Positions 17,261-28,225 of a DNA stretch of 64,000 nt are shown here, in pieces. The DNA is from Actinomycetota bacterium (GTDB lineage: Bacteria; Actinomycetota; Geothermincolia; Geothermincolales; RBG-13-55-18): positions 62,001 to 126,000 of the forward strand of contig JACIXB010000021.1 of the NCBI GenBank assembly GCA_014360685.1, read 5' to 3'. A model generated the notes under the pieces. It had not been told where the DNA came from, ran no database searches, and saw only the letters and a list, made by a program, of their open reading frames with translations. Every line of letters starts with the position of its first letter. Position 1 is the first letter of the stretch. The translations under genes and the position numbers were made by a program.

Positions 17261-17902
17261 ATGTCCAGGATAAAGGTGATGGTGGTCGATGACCACACGC
17301 TGGTGAGGGAAAGCCTGATGACCGCGCTGGCCACCTCGGCGTCCCTGGAGGTGGTGGGGGGAGCGGGATCGGGGAGGGAAGCATTGGACAAGGCCAAGTC
17401 CCTGAAGCCCGACGTGATCCTCATGGACGTCAAGATGCCCCGCATGAACGGCATCCAGGCCTGCCGCCTGGTAAAGCAGGCCCTGCCCGAGGTCAGGGTG
17501 GTGATGCTCACCATGATGGAGGACGAGGCCAGCATCCTGGAATCCATTTCCGCCGGGGCCAGCGGGTACATCCTCAAGAGCATGCCCGTGAACGAGGTGG
17601 TCAGGGCGATCAAGCTGGCCGTGGAGGACAAGTCGCCCCTGAGCCCCGAGGCGGCCATGAAGGTGATCAACCGGTTCCGCAGGAAGATGGAGGAGGAGGC
17701 CTCCAGATTCAACCTCACCCGCAGGGAGCTGGAGGTTTTACAGCTTTTGGCCTACGGTTACACCAACAAGATGATCGCCGAGAAGATGTACATCAGCCAG
17801 CAGACGGTGAAGAGCCACATCATCCACATCTTCCAGAAACTGGGTGCCAGCGACCGGACGGAAGCGGTGGCCATCGCCCTGCGCAAAGGCCTGGTGGAAT
17901 GA
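17261..17902 (+). CDS. NarL/FixJ-family response regulator
   Basis: 213 residues. REC domain with acidic pair 10-11, phospho-acceptor Asp 56 (VILMDVKMPRMNG), Thr in VVMLTM and Lys 106. The C-terminal LuxR-type helix-turn-helix (about 150-205) has LTRRELEVLQLLAYGYTNKM and the recognition stretch SQQTVKSHI. ATG start behind GGAAAGGGGG. Orphan: no kinase is next to it. The HisKA_3-type kinase at 28226 belongs to the class that usually partners such regulators. Convergent with cheB. Confidence 0.9.
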   Translation: MSRIKVMVVDDHTLVRESLMTALATSASLEVVGGAGSGREALDKAKSLKPDVILMDVKMPRMNGIQACRLVKQALPEVRVVMLTMMEDEASILESISAGASGYILKSMPVNEVVRAIKLAVEDKSPLSPEAAMKVINRFRRKMEEEASRFNLTRRELEVLQLLAYGYTNKMIAEKMYISQQTVKSHIIHIFQKLGASDRTEAVAIALRKGLVE

Positions 17903-17978
17903 TCCCCGGCTTCTCGGCGTGGCCTTGACTTCCGTGGCCCTCGCCCGGCGCAGGGGACCGCGGAGGAGTGCCCGGCGG

Positions 17979-20053
<2,075 letters not shown>

Positions 20054-20173
20054 CGTTCTCCCGGCGGCGAGGCCGGCGATCCCGGCCCATCATCCGGTCC
20101 GCAGGGTCACGATGGGAATCGTTCCGCCGCGGGTTTCATCCGGCCTCTCTTGCCGCGCATTCCCTGGAAAACC

Positions 20174-22498
20174 TTAACCGGTAAGGGCCCGGGGAGAGGA
20201 GACTTCCACCCCTCCCTTGAGCCTGAAGGTGGAGACCATCTCCTGCAGCTGGGAGGCCTGGGCGGCCAGCTCCTCGGAGGCCGAGGCGGCCTCCTCGGCG
20301 GCGGCGGCGTTCTGCTGGGTGACCTTGTCCATCTCCCCCATGGCCTGGTTGACCTGCTCGATGCCCTGCATCTGCTCCCGGGCCGCGGCGGCGATCTCCC
20401 CCACCAGGTTGTGCACCTTCTCGAAGGAGGAGTTGATCTCCGCGAGCACCTCGGCCACCTCTGAGGAGACCTGCACCCCGCCCTCGGCGCTGGAGACGGC
20501 CTGCTCGATGAGGGACGCGGTGCTCTTGGCCGCCTCCGCCGAGCGCATGGCCAGGTTGCGAACCTCCTCGGCCACCACGGCGAAGCCCCTCCCGGCCTCC
20601 CCGGCCCGGGCCGCCTCCACGGCGGCGTTCAGGGCCAGGAGGTTGGTCTGGAAGGCGATCTCGTCTATGGTCTTGATGATCTTGGCCGTCTGGTCGGAGG
20701 AGGCCTTGATCTCCGCGATGGCCTGGCTCATCCTCTGGACAGCCTCCCCTGCCCGGTCGGCGGAGGCCTTGGCCTCCTGGGAGAGCTTCCTGGCCTCCTC
20801 GGCGCTCTCCGCGTTCTGGCGGCTCATGCCGGCTATCTCCTCCACGGAGGCGGTGACCTCCTCCAGGGAGGAGGCCTGCTCCGAGGCCCCCTGGGCCAGG
20901 GACTGGGAGGAGTCGGAGATCTGTTCCGAGGCCCCCGCGGTCTGGGAGGCCGCCTCCCTCACCTGGGCCAGGGCCTGGTTGAGGTTCTCGATCATGGAGA
21001 GGAAGGCGTTGCCGAAGGCGTCCTTCTCGGAGAGGGGCCTCACCTCCTGGTCCAGCTCCCTCTGGGCTATCCTCCCCGCCACCTCGGCCATCTCCCGGAG
21101 GTAGGCCACCAGGCGGTCCAGGGATTCCTTGATGGCCAGGTAGGACTCCCTGACCTCCCTTGTATCCTCGTCACCTTCATCCACCTTGAATGAGATGTCC
21201 AGGTCCCCCATGGACAGGGACTCCATGGCGGAGATGAGCTTCTCCGTCTCCCGGGACTGGAATTCGCCGAGCTTCTCCATGCGCCGCGCGGCGCGCTTGA
21301 TCTCCGTGAGGTCGGTGACGAACTCGGAGGCGCCGATGACATCACCATGGGTATCGCGCACCGGTCGACCCTCGTAAAGGATCTCCAGGTCTTTGCCACC
21401 CGGGTGGGCTTGCGTCTCGCTCGAAGCTGCCGTTCCCTCCCGCATGGCCTTTCCTACCGCGCAGTTGACCGACTGGCAATCACCGGTCTTGAAGTGGGTG
21501 TAGCACTTTGTGCCGCGAAGTTGCTCTTTCGAGGCTCCTATCACCTTGCATCCTGTCTGGTTCATGAAGCGGATGTTGAATTCCTTGTCCACGATCATGA
21601 AGGGTGATGGAATATTATCTATATAGTCGACCAATCGGTCCATAACCTCGTTGAAGCCCTCCACGATGGGTCGGAACTCGAAGTTGACCTTCTCCACGTC
21701 GGCGCGGGCGTCCAGGCGCCCCTCCACCGCGGCCTCCACCAACGACTGCGTCTCGCCCAGGAGGCCGGAGAGGATGCCTTTCACGTTGCGCCAGAAATAG
21801 AGGCCGATGAGCAGGGCCGCCACCGCCCCGACGATCAGCATGACCACGGACACGGCGTTGGAACGGGCAGCCGTGGAATAGGCGGCGTCCCGGGAGGCCT
21901 CCGCCGCGGCCATGTTTTCCTCCACCAGCTCGTCCAGGGTGGCGTTGGCCCCCTTCCACTTCTCGCGGGCGGAGAGCATGAGATCCTCGATGCGGGTGTC
22001 CAGTTCCTCCACCCTCGGGTCGTCCTCGTCCGCCCCCGAGTTCAAGAGCGACTCGTACTGCCGAGCCGCGGACACGAAGGCCTCCGTCTCGTCGGCGAAG
22101 GCCTGGTACTGGGGCTTGAACTGCTCCCACAGGGCGGTCTCCGCGCTGCTCTTGGGGAGCGACTCGAACAACTCCCGATGCTCCTCGATGCGCGAGAAGC
22201 CGGCCCCCTCGTACTGCCCGGTGCCGGCGATGTAGTCGAACTGGGCCTGCCGCGTGGTGGGGTCGTTGAAGATCCTCCCGATGCACAGGCCCCTGGTGCC
22301 CACCAGCACCTCGTTCATGCCGATGTCAATCTGGTTGAGGGCCTCCACCGTGGGCAGGTCGTCCTCTCCCAGTTCATTGACCGAGCCCCGCAGCGACCCC
22401 AGCCCGGTGACGCCCACTACCCCCACCACCACCAGGAGGGCCAGGCAGAGGGCGAAGGAGAGCAGGATCTTGGGACCTAACTTCACTTTGCGCAGCAT
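20174..22498 (-). CDS. Methyl-accepting chemotaxis protein with 4-helix sensor and PAS domain
   Basis: 774 residues. TM1 (about 11-31), an extracytoplasmic helical sensor (about 35-215) of the four-helix-bundle type, TM2 (about 217-239), a HAMP-like linker, then a cytoplasmic PAS region (about 290-405) with a cysteine cluster in [20 protein letters not shown]. The signalling domain has the canonical tip [19 protein letters not shown]. No C-terminal pentapeptide for CheR tethering. Located between cheW and cheR, so it is probably the main receptor of this che operon. Confidence 0.93.
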   Translation of the reverse strand: MLRKVKLGPKILLSFALCLALLVVVGVVGVTGLGSLRGSVNELGEDDLPTVEALNQIDIGMNEVLVGTRGLCIGRIFNDPTTRQAQFDYIAGTGQYEGAGFSRIEEHRELFESLPKSSAETALWEQFKPQYQAFADETEAFVSAARQYESLLNSGADEDDPRVEELDTRIEDLMLSAREKWKGANATLDELVEENMAAAEASRDAAYSTAARSNAVSVVMLIVGAVAALLIGLYFWRNVKGILSGLLGETQSLVEAAVEGRLDARADVEKVNFEFRPIVEGFNEVMDRLVDYIDNIPSPFMIVDKEFNIRFMNQTGCKVIGASKEQLRGTKCYTHFKTGDCQSVNCAVGKAMREGTAASSETQAHPGGKDLEILYEGRPVRDTHGDVIGASEFVTDLTEIKRAARRMEKLGEFQSRETEKLISAMESLSMGDLDISFKVDEGDEDTREVRESYLAIKESLDRLVAYLREMAEVAGRIAQRELDQEVRPLSEKDAFGNAFLSMIENLNQALAQVREAASQTAGASEQISDSSQSLAQGASEQASSLEEVTASVEEIAGMSRQNAESAEEARKLSQEAKASADRAGEAVQRMSQAIAEIKASSDQTAKIIKTIDEIAFQTNLLALNAAVEAARAGEAGRGFAVVAEEVRNLAMRSAEAAKSTASLIEQAVSSAEGGVQVSSEVAEVLAEINSSFEKVHNLVGEIAAAAREQMQGIEQVNQAMGEMDKVTQQNAAAAEEAASASEELAAQASQLQEMVSTFRLKGGVEVSSPRALTG

Positions 22499-22524
22499 GG
22501 TTCACTCACCCCTTCGCTTGTCTT

Positions 22525-23046
22525 TCACGCCTCGTCTCCCGGGGATTCCCCCGGCCCCTCCAGGCGGGCCAGGGAAGCCAGCTCCTCCCCCAGGAGCACC
22601 TTGCCGATGTCCAGGAGCATGATCACCCGCTCCCCGGACTTGCCCATGCCGGTGATGAACTCCGCGTTCAGGGAGGCCCCGAACTCGGGGGTCTCCTCGA
22701 TGTCTTCGGGCACCAGGTCCAGGACCTCGGAGACGCGGTCCACCACCACCCCCATGTTCACCCCGTCCAGGTCCACCACCACGATGCAGGTCTCGCGGGT
22801 GTCCTCCCGCTCGGGCATGCCGAACTTGCGCCGCAGCTCGATGACGGGGATGATCCTGCCCCGCAGGTTGATGACCCCGCGCACGAAGTCGGGCATGCGG
22901 GGAACCTTGGTGATCTCCATGAGGCCGATGATCTCCTTGACCTTCAGGATGTCCAGGCCGTACTCCTCCTGGTCCAGGGAAAAGGTCAGGTACTTGTTGG
23001 TTCCGGCTTTACCCGTGCTGCCCATCTCCGTGGTCAGAACTTCCAT
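22525..23046 (-). CDS. cheW: Chemotaxis coupling protein CheW
   Basis: About 173 residues. A single CheW domain: YLTFSLDQEEYGLDILKVKE, VPRMPDFVRGVINLRGRIIP, VIELRRKFGM and GVVVDRVSEVLDL. Links receptors to CheA. ATG 23046 has GGAGGTGA 7 nt upstream; an in-frame GTG three codons earlier overlaps that SD. Twenty-six bp before the receptor gene. Confidence 0.94.
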   Translation of the reverse strand: MEVLTTEMGSTGKAGTNKYLTFSLDQEEYGLDILKVKEIIGLMEITKVPRMPDFVRGVINLRGRIIPVIELRRKFGMPEREDTRETCIVVVDLDGVNMGVVVDRVSEVLDLVPEDIEETPEFGASLNAEFITGMGKSGERVIMLLDIGKVLLGEELASLARLEGPGESPGDEA

Positions 23047-23287
23047 AACCCTCACCTCCAGGCCGTCTACCGGCGCCGGCGGCCGTATGCCTACCGTTAC
23101 TCGACGAGTTACGCGGACGGGTTTCCTTATCTCGTCGCGTCGAGGCTCGCTTTACCGGGCCCGGCGGTCCTGTGGAGCTCGTGGCTCGTTCCGCCCTTTT
23201 CACCTGCCCGGCGCGGGGTAACCCCGTGGCGCCGGTCACCGGGGCTTTAACCCAGCAGTTATCAGAAAAACCTCCGCCTTCAGGGCA

Positions 23288-26092
23288 TCACCTCCTCGCC
23301 GCCAGGGCGAGCAGTTCCTGGGGATCGAGGATGAGGGCCACCCGCCCGCTTCCCATGATGGCCCCCCCGGCCACGCCGGGGAGGCGGGGCAGGCCCTCTC
23401 CCAGGGGCTTGATGACCACCTGCTGCTGCCCCTCGATGTCGTCCACCAGGAGACCGCACTTCTTCCCGTTCTCCCCCAGGACCAGGATCAGGGCGCGGTA
23501 GGGATCTTCCACCGCTCCCCGGAGGGCGAAAAGGCGGTGCAGGCGGAAGAGGGGGATGAGCTCGCCCCGGGAGAGGATGACCTCGCCCCGGCCGGAGACC
23601 GTCTTGACCTGCCCCGGCCCGGGGCGGAAGGATTCCAGGATGGCGATGGAGGGCAGGATGTAGTTCTCCTCCGCCACCCGGGTGACCATCCCGTCGATGA
23701 TGGCCAGGGTGAGGGGAAGGCGGAGGGCGATCCTGGTTCCCCGGCCGGGAACGGAGTGGACCTCCACCCTTCCCCGGAGGGCCTCCACGGTGCGCCTCAC
23801 CACGTCCATGCCCACGCCCCGCCCGGATATGTCGGTGACCTTGTCGGCGGTGGAGAACCCCTCGCGGAAGATGAACTGCAATACCTCCTCGCGGGAAGGC
23901 TCCTCGCCCTCCCTCACCAGGCCCAGGGAACGCGCCTTGGCCAGCACCTTTTCGTGGTCTATCCCCCGTCCGTCGTCCTCCAGCTCTACGATCACGCTCC
24001 CCCCCTGGTGGTAGCCCCTCAGGTGTAGGCGGCCCGCTTCCGGTTTGCCCAGGGCCCGCCTTTCCTCCGGAGGCTCGATGCCGTGGTCTATGGCGTTGCG
24101 GATCATGTGCACCAGAGGATTGGCGATCTCCTCCACCACGTTGCGGTCGATCTCCGTGTCCTCCCCGGAGTAGGTGAACTCCACCGCTATTCCAGACCTT
24201 ACCGAGAGGTCCCGGGCGGCCCTTGCCATCTTCTGGAAGGTGGATTTCAGGGACACCATGCGCAGGGACATGGCCAGCTCCTGCAGCTCCCTGACGATCT
24301 TGGAGAGCTGGGAGAGGTTCTTGGCCAGCCTGGGGTTCTTGGTGAACCTGAGCTCTTCCTCCTGGGCCACCATGGAATGAGCGATGACCAGCTCGCCCAC
24401 CACGTCTATGAGGCCGTCCAGGCGCCGGGTGCTGACCTTGATGAAATGTTCCCTGCTCACCTGGGGCGGGGAAGTGCCGCCCAGGATAGCCCTACCCTTT
24501 TCCCCGGGGGCGGGCTCGCCTTTCACCTCCTCGCTCCCCGGCGCCTCGGCCCGGGAGGTCGGCGCGGGCACGGTTTTCTCCTCGCCGGACGTGCCCGAGT
24601 GTCCCGCCTCCGGACGTTTCCAGGAGAGGAGATTCTTCAGCACCCGCGGGTAGTTCTCGGGGGAGCGATAACCGCGGCCCCGTTTGAAGCCCTCCACCCT
24701 TCGGAGCATCTCCTTGAGAAGGTCGAGGGACTCCAGGGCCAGGTCCGCATAGGTCCCGATGAGCTCGATCTTCCCCTCCCGGGCCTCCGCGAGCAGGTTT
24801 TCCGCGGCGTGGGCCACGTTGACCATGTCCTTGAGGTTCAGAAAGCCCGCGCTGCCCTTGAGGTTGTGAAAGCCGCGGAAGGCCTCGTTGAGCCATTCCC
24901 TGGACGTGGGATTTTTTTCCAGCTCGAGGAGGGCCGTTTCAACCCTCTGGATGTCCTCGGGGGCCTCGGCTATGAAGTCTGCGAGCTCTTCCTCGTTGGC
25001 CTCAATGCCCTCCTGGAGCTCGAAGTCCTCGTGGTCTTCCTCGAGGACGGTTTCCTCCCGGGAACACTTTCCGCCGGCGGGACTCCCGCCGTGGGAAACG
25101 ATGTCTTCCAGGATTTCCCTTATCTCCTCCAAGCACCCTTCCCCGCGTTCCCCGTCGAGGAGTGATCTAAGGTGGCGTTGCAGGAGGTCCTTAAGGGCGA
25201 GGAGGTGGTCGATAAGCTCGTGGTTGGCCGGGAGCGCGGATAGGACCCGGCGGGTCTCGGAGAGAAGACCGGAAAAAGGCCCCAGGGCCAGCGTTTCAGC
25301 ACCGCCCGCGAGTTCCTCCAGATAGCGAAGGGCAGGGGAAAGATCGGACTTTTCCTTTCCTTCCTCGCAAAGCAGGAAGGCCTCCAGTTCGTCGAGGCGT
25401 TCCAGCTCCCTTTCCAGGGGGGTTTCCTCGCCGCCGGGGACGGCTTCATTGCCCTCGTTATCCGGGCCGCCGAAGGAGGCAAGGTCTTCCCGGGCCAAGC
25501 GGAGAAGTTCAGCGATCGTCTCGCCGGCGTCCTCCTCCCCGGCCTCGAATCGGAGGAGATGATCCCTCACCGAGGACAGCCTTTCCTCCATGGTACGGGG
25601 GAGGGAAGGCCGGCCGAGATTGCGCTCCAGGATGTTCAGCATGCCGGGCACGAAAGACGGTTGGAGGTCTTCAACCAGCCCCGCCAAAACATCGATGTCC
25701 ATGCACAGCTCTTCCAGCTCCTTCTGCTGGAGGAGGTCAAGGCGGGAAGTTGTGGTATCGCCGCCCCTTGCGGCGTCTTCGTTTTCGCCCTCCGCCTGGG
25801 AGGCCGCGACCGCCGGTGCTTTCTGGAGGGCGATGATCAGGCGGTCCAAGGCCCCGGAGAGTTCCTTGAAACCTCCCCTCCTGCCGCGAAGGAACTTGCC
25901 CGCCGCCCGGGACAGTGCTTGCGCTTCCTTTTTCACCACCGCCGGAGGGGGTTTAAGGAGGCCTAACAATCTCGGAAGCAAGGAAATGGCCTTCTCGTAA
26001 GATTCCCTGTCATCCTCGTCCGCTTGGGCGAGGACGGTGGAAAGGGCCTCCAACTCGGCCAGGATTTCTTGCGGCGACGCAGACGAGTTCAT
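23288..26092 (-). CDS. cheA: Chemotaxis histidine kinase CheA with long N-terminal extension
   Basis: About 934 residues, much longer than the usual 650-700. Residues 1-350 are acidic, mostly helical and not recognised. The Hpt domain (about 370-480) has the phospho-His near 409 in FHNLKGSAGFL. A Pro/Glu-rich linker replaces the P2 CheY-binding domain. Then dimerisation (TRRLDGLIDVVGELVIA), ATPase (PLVHMIRNAIDHGIE, DDGRGID, GRGVGMDVVRRTVE) and C-terminal CheW-like domains. ATG 26092 is chosen because CGAGGGGG lies 6 nt upstream; earlier in-frame ATGs at 26098 and 26140 lack spacing or an SD. Confidence 0.94.
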   Translation of the reverse strand: MNSSASPQEILAELEALSTVLAQADEDDRESYEKAISLLPRLLGLLKPPPAVVKKEAQALSRAAGKFLRGRRGGFKELSGALDRLIIALQKAPAVAASQAEGENEDAARGGDTTTSRLDLLQQKELEELCMDIDVLAGLVEDLQPSFVPGMLNILERNLGRPSLPRTMEERLSSVRDHLLRFEAGEEDAGETIAELLRLAREDLASFGGPDNEGNEAVPGGEETPLERELERLDELEAFLLCEEGKEKSDLSPALRYLEELAGGAETLALGPFSGLLSETRRVLSALPANHELIDHLLALKDLLQRHLRSLLDGERGEGCLEEIREILEDIVSHGGSPAGGKCSREETVLEEDHEDFELQEGIEANEEELADFIAEAPEDIQRVETALLELEKNPTSREWLNEAFRGFHNLKGSAGFLNLKDMVNVAHAAENLLAEAREGKIELIGTYADLALESLDLLKEMLRRVEGFKRGRGYRSPENYPRVLKNLLSWKRPEAGHSGTSGEEKTVPAPTSRAEAPGSEEVKGEPAPGEKGRAILGGTSPPQVSREHFIKVSTRRLDGLIDVVGELVIAHSMVAQEEELRFTKNPRLAKNLSQLSKIVRELQELAMSLRMVSLKSTFQKMARAARDLSVRSGIAVEFTYSGEDTEIDRNVVEEIANPLVHMIRNAIDHGIEPPEERRALGKPEAGRLHLRGYHQGGSVIVELEDDGRGIDHEKVLAKARSLGLVREGEEPSREEVLQFIFREGFSTADKVTDISGRGVGMDVVRRTVEALRGRVEVHSVPGRGTRIALRLPLTLAIIDGMVTRVAEENYILPSIAILESFRPGPGQVKTVSGRGEVILSRGELIPLFRLHRLFALRGAVEDPYRALILVLGENGKKCGLLVDDIEGQQQVVIKPLGEGLPRLPGVAGGAIMGSGRVALILDPQELLALAARR

Positions 26093-26199
26093 CTCCATCC
26101 CCCTCGATTTCTCGAATTCGAGCGGTGGGATTTCGACCATTTAAATCATTTCGCTTTCACGATAGGAAGGGGTGAGCCCCTGCCACCTCTTGGTTGCCT

Positions 26200-26448
26200 T
26201 TAAAGGATGGCCTCTGGGTTGCGAAGGTTTAATCGACCATTTGGTCGCCGTGGTGGGGAAAAAGGGTGGAAAAGGCCTGTTTTTAAATTGTCCGGGCCGG
26301 GGTGGTTCAGGGCGGCAAAATTGAACCGCCTGCCGCGGGAGGTTGAGGCCGCCGGCTCCCTGAATGCTCTCAAAGCCACCGCGAACTCGGGGTTGTAGTT
26401 GCAGGTGAGAAAGGGGCAGGCACCGCAATTACCGCTGCAGAAACCCAT
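26200..26448 (-). CDS. Small Cys-rich hypothetical protein
   Basis: 82 residues, beginning MGFCSGNCGACPFLTCNYNP: Cys at 4, 8, 11 and 16, a spacing that could bind zinc or an Fe-S cluster. The rest is basic and Pro-rich. AGGGGTGA lies about 5 nt before the ATG. Two copies of a 17-bp direct repeat lie just upstream (26462-26498). I do not recognise the family; the C-terminal half may not be real coding sequence. Confidence 0.38.
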   Translation of the reverse strand: MGFCSGNCGACPFLTCNYNPEFAVALRAFREPAASTSRGRRFNFAALNHPGPDNLKTGLFHPFSPPRRPNGRLNLRNPEAIL

Positions 26449-26461
26449 GCGATCACCCCTG

Positions 26462-26498
26462 GGCTCTCAATCCATCCCTTCGGCTCTCAATCCATCCC
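26462..26498. repeat. 17-bp direct repeat, two copies
   Basis: GGCTCTCAATCCATCCC occurs at 26462-26478 and again at 26482-26498 (period 20). It lies just upstream of the minus-strand Cys-rich ORF, where an operator would be expected. Two copies only, so not a CRISPR array. Confidence 0.75.
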
Positions 26499-26742
26499 CA
26501 CTCAATAACCTTTCCCTAAGGTCACGTACCTTGCACAGATCGGGGCCCGATGGCCGCCGGTCCAGGCGTGCCACGAGGATAGACCCGTATTCCACGTAAA
26601 TAGGTGACGGGTTATCCTTTACGCTCCTCAAATTATTCTCGAGCCTGCGTTTTTCATCGAAATCCGCATAAGGTTGGATAGGTGGCCGGAAAAAGGAGGT
26701 AATGCCTTCTTCGATGCGATAACCGTCGCCGGTTGATTTTAA

Positions 26743-26758
26743 TTTAAAATATTTTAAA
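26743..26758. promoter_or_regulatory. 16-bp A/T palindrome upstream of the XRE gene
   Basis: TTTAAAATATTTTAAA is a perfect palindrome 43 bp before the TTG start. Related palindromes follow the gene (27624-27643). A plausible autoregulatory operator overlapping the promoter. Confidence 0.45.
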
Positions 26759-26801
26759 ATTAATTTAAGTCATGCCCACCCCGTTCTAAAAGGAGGCGAG
26801 G

Positions 26802-27563
26802 TTGGAGATCAAGGAAGCGGTTGACGTTCTGGGTTTGGTTCTAAGCACGCAAGGGAGGGAACCCGGCCCGGAAGAGATAAGGAGGGCTGGTTCCTTGATC
26901 CTGGATTTCATAGATCCGGGAGTCAAGAAGGATCTTGAGGGTTCCAAGAATAAATATGAAGTTGAACAAGAGATTATAAGGGCATTGGGCTATTTGGATT
27001 CGAGCAAGGATAGACTGGAGGGCGAGGCCCTTGAGGCGGCATTGGAGCTGGAAAGAGAACTCCTGGAGCGACTGGGGGGAAGCATCCCGGTGATCAAGGA
27101 AATCGCCATTGAAAATAAACATAAAGTAAAGATTGAGCAAGAAGGGGATGGGGAAGATATCCGCCTATGCCTAAGGCGGAAAAGGATGAATTTAGGGTTG
27201 AGACAAAAGGACCTGGCTGAGGAGCTGGGAATATCCTGCGCTTACCTTTCCCTCATCGAGAGGGGGAAAATAAAGAGAACCTCGAGGAGGGTTCAGGAAA
27301 GGATATCGGCTTTCCTGGAGGAAGGAATGGAACCGGGAATGGGAGGTTCTTCAAGGGGCAAAGTTTACACGGAGGCGGAAGGGAGGAAAGGAAAGCAACC
27401 ATCCCGGAAAGAATCGGAAATCCTCATGCATACTGAACTAGGCGTGGAGAATAAACCGGAGGCCCTAAAGAAACTTCTCGAGGCGGCACTGAAACTGGAG
27501 GGGCGGGAGATCGGAATACTGGCCGCCATAGCCGAGACGTGGGCGAACAAGAATAAAGAATAA
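26802..27563 (+). CDS. XRE-family helix-turn-helix regulator with unknown N-terminal domain
   Basis: 253 residues. Residues 1-115 are acidic and helical, without a recognised domain. About 123-172 is a Cro/C1-type HTH (LRLCLRRKRMNLGLRQKDLAEELG is its first part, shown shortened as RQKDLAEELGISCAYLSLIE). The tail is charged and ends in a helix. TTG start with AGGAGG 5 nt away. Codon use (AAA, ATA, AAT, GAA) is far more AT-rich than in adjacent genes, suggesting acquisition by transfer or a different constraint. Flanked by A/T palindromes. Confidence 0.8.
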   Translation: MEIKEAVDVLGLVLSTQGREPGPEEIRRAGSLILDFIDPGVKKDLEGSKNKYEVEQEIIRALGYLDSSKDRLEGEALEAALELERELLERLGGSIPVIKEIAIENKHKVKIEQEGDGEDIRLCLRRKRMNLGLRQKDLAEELGISCAYLSLIERGKIKRTSRRVQERISAFLEEGMEPGMGGSSRGKVYTEAEGRKGKQPSRKESEILMHTELGVENKPEALKKLLEAALKLEGREIGILAAIAETWANKNKE

Positions 27564-28225
27564 CTTTATGGTTATTGCCGCTTTACGGAGAAGATATCCT
27601 GGATTAAAAAAATCCTTAACGGCTTAAAATTTTAATTTAAATTAAATTCAAAGAGAGCTTACTTTTAAAAGGAGATGCTTTAAGGCGAATTACGTATGAC
27701 AACTGCACCGGAAAAGGAACCTGAGGTATGTCTTGGAATAATAACCGAAGCTCTCTCGCAAGAAAAAATGCTTTAGTAAATGTACATCAACGGCAAGAGG
27801 TAACCCGTATAGGAAGAGCTTCCGCTGCCCAAAAAGCAAGCGGAAGTCAAAGTTCCTCGGCGAAGGCGCAAAATATGCGTGGCTAAGCTTCACGATGAAG
27901 GAAGGCGAGCGGAGGTGGATGTAAACCGCGGGAGGAATTGGAACCTTAATAAACGGACAGAAGTGGGAGCAAGACGAAGCACCTCCCTATCGAAAGCGCC
28001 GGTTTATAGTGAGGACTATATAAGAAGACCAATGGAGCACGGGGTAGATAAAACCGGGGGCGCGAAAGGAAGGGGGATCGGGAAGGAAGGGAAGGGAATA
28101 CGAAATCCAACCAAGGGGGTATGCGGTTCTCACCCTTTTTTACGGTTTTGCCCGTGGAACTCGGTGCGCGGATCGTTTAATATATGGGTTGTTTTGCGGG
28201 AGGGAGCGAAGCGTAAAACAGTAAC
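27564..28225. other. Long non-coding stretch after the XRE gene
   Basis: 662 bp with no credible gene. AT-rich to about 27900, then GC rises. Holds A/T palindromes (27624-27643), a GGATT-A5-AATCC mini-hairpin (27601-27615), competing hairpins around 27812-27846, and a TATAGT-GAGG-ACTATA hairpin (28005-28020). Must contain the promoter of the kinase at 28226. No match to RNase P, tmRNA or SRP RNA motifs that I could see. Confidence 0.4.
27624..27643. repeat. A/T palindromes downstream of the XRE gene
   Basis: TTAAAATTTTAA (27624-27635) overlaps AATTTAAATT (27634-27643), both perfect palindromes, similar in composition to the element upstream of the same gene. Confidence 0.5.

Larger units (their letters stand above)
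26449..26801. other. Intergenic region upstream of the XRE regulator, AT-rich at its right end
   Basis: 353 bp between the divergent small ORF and the XRE gene. Contains the 17-bp direct repeats (26462-26498) and the A/T palindrome (26743-26758). GC content falls sharply after about 26730, unlike the neighbouring che operon. No gene seen. Confidence 0.4.

Noticed and set aside
26462-26498. CRISPR-like direct repeats
   Set aside because: Two copies with a 3-nt gap; no spacers and no cas genes.
27690-27893. 67-codon minus-strand frame in the AT-rich spacer
   Set aside because: No SD and no recognisable pattern; could be chance in AT-rich DNA.
28146-28183. Promoter TTGCCC ... TAATAT before the kinase at 28226
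   Set aside because: Spacer of about 24 nt is too long for a sigma-A promoter.
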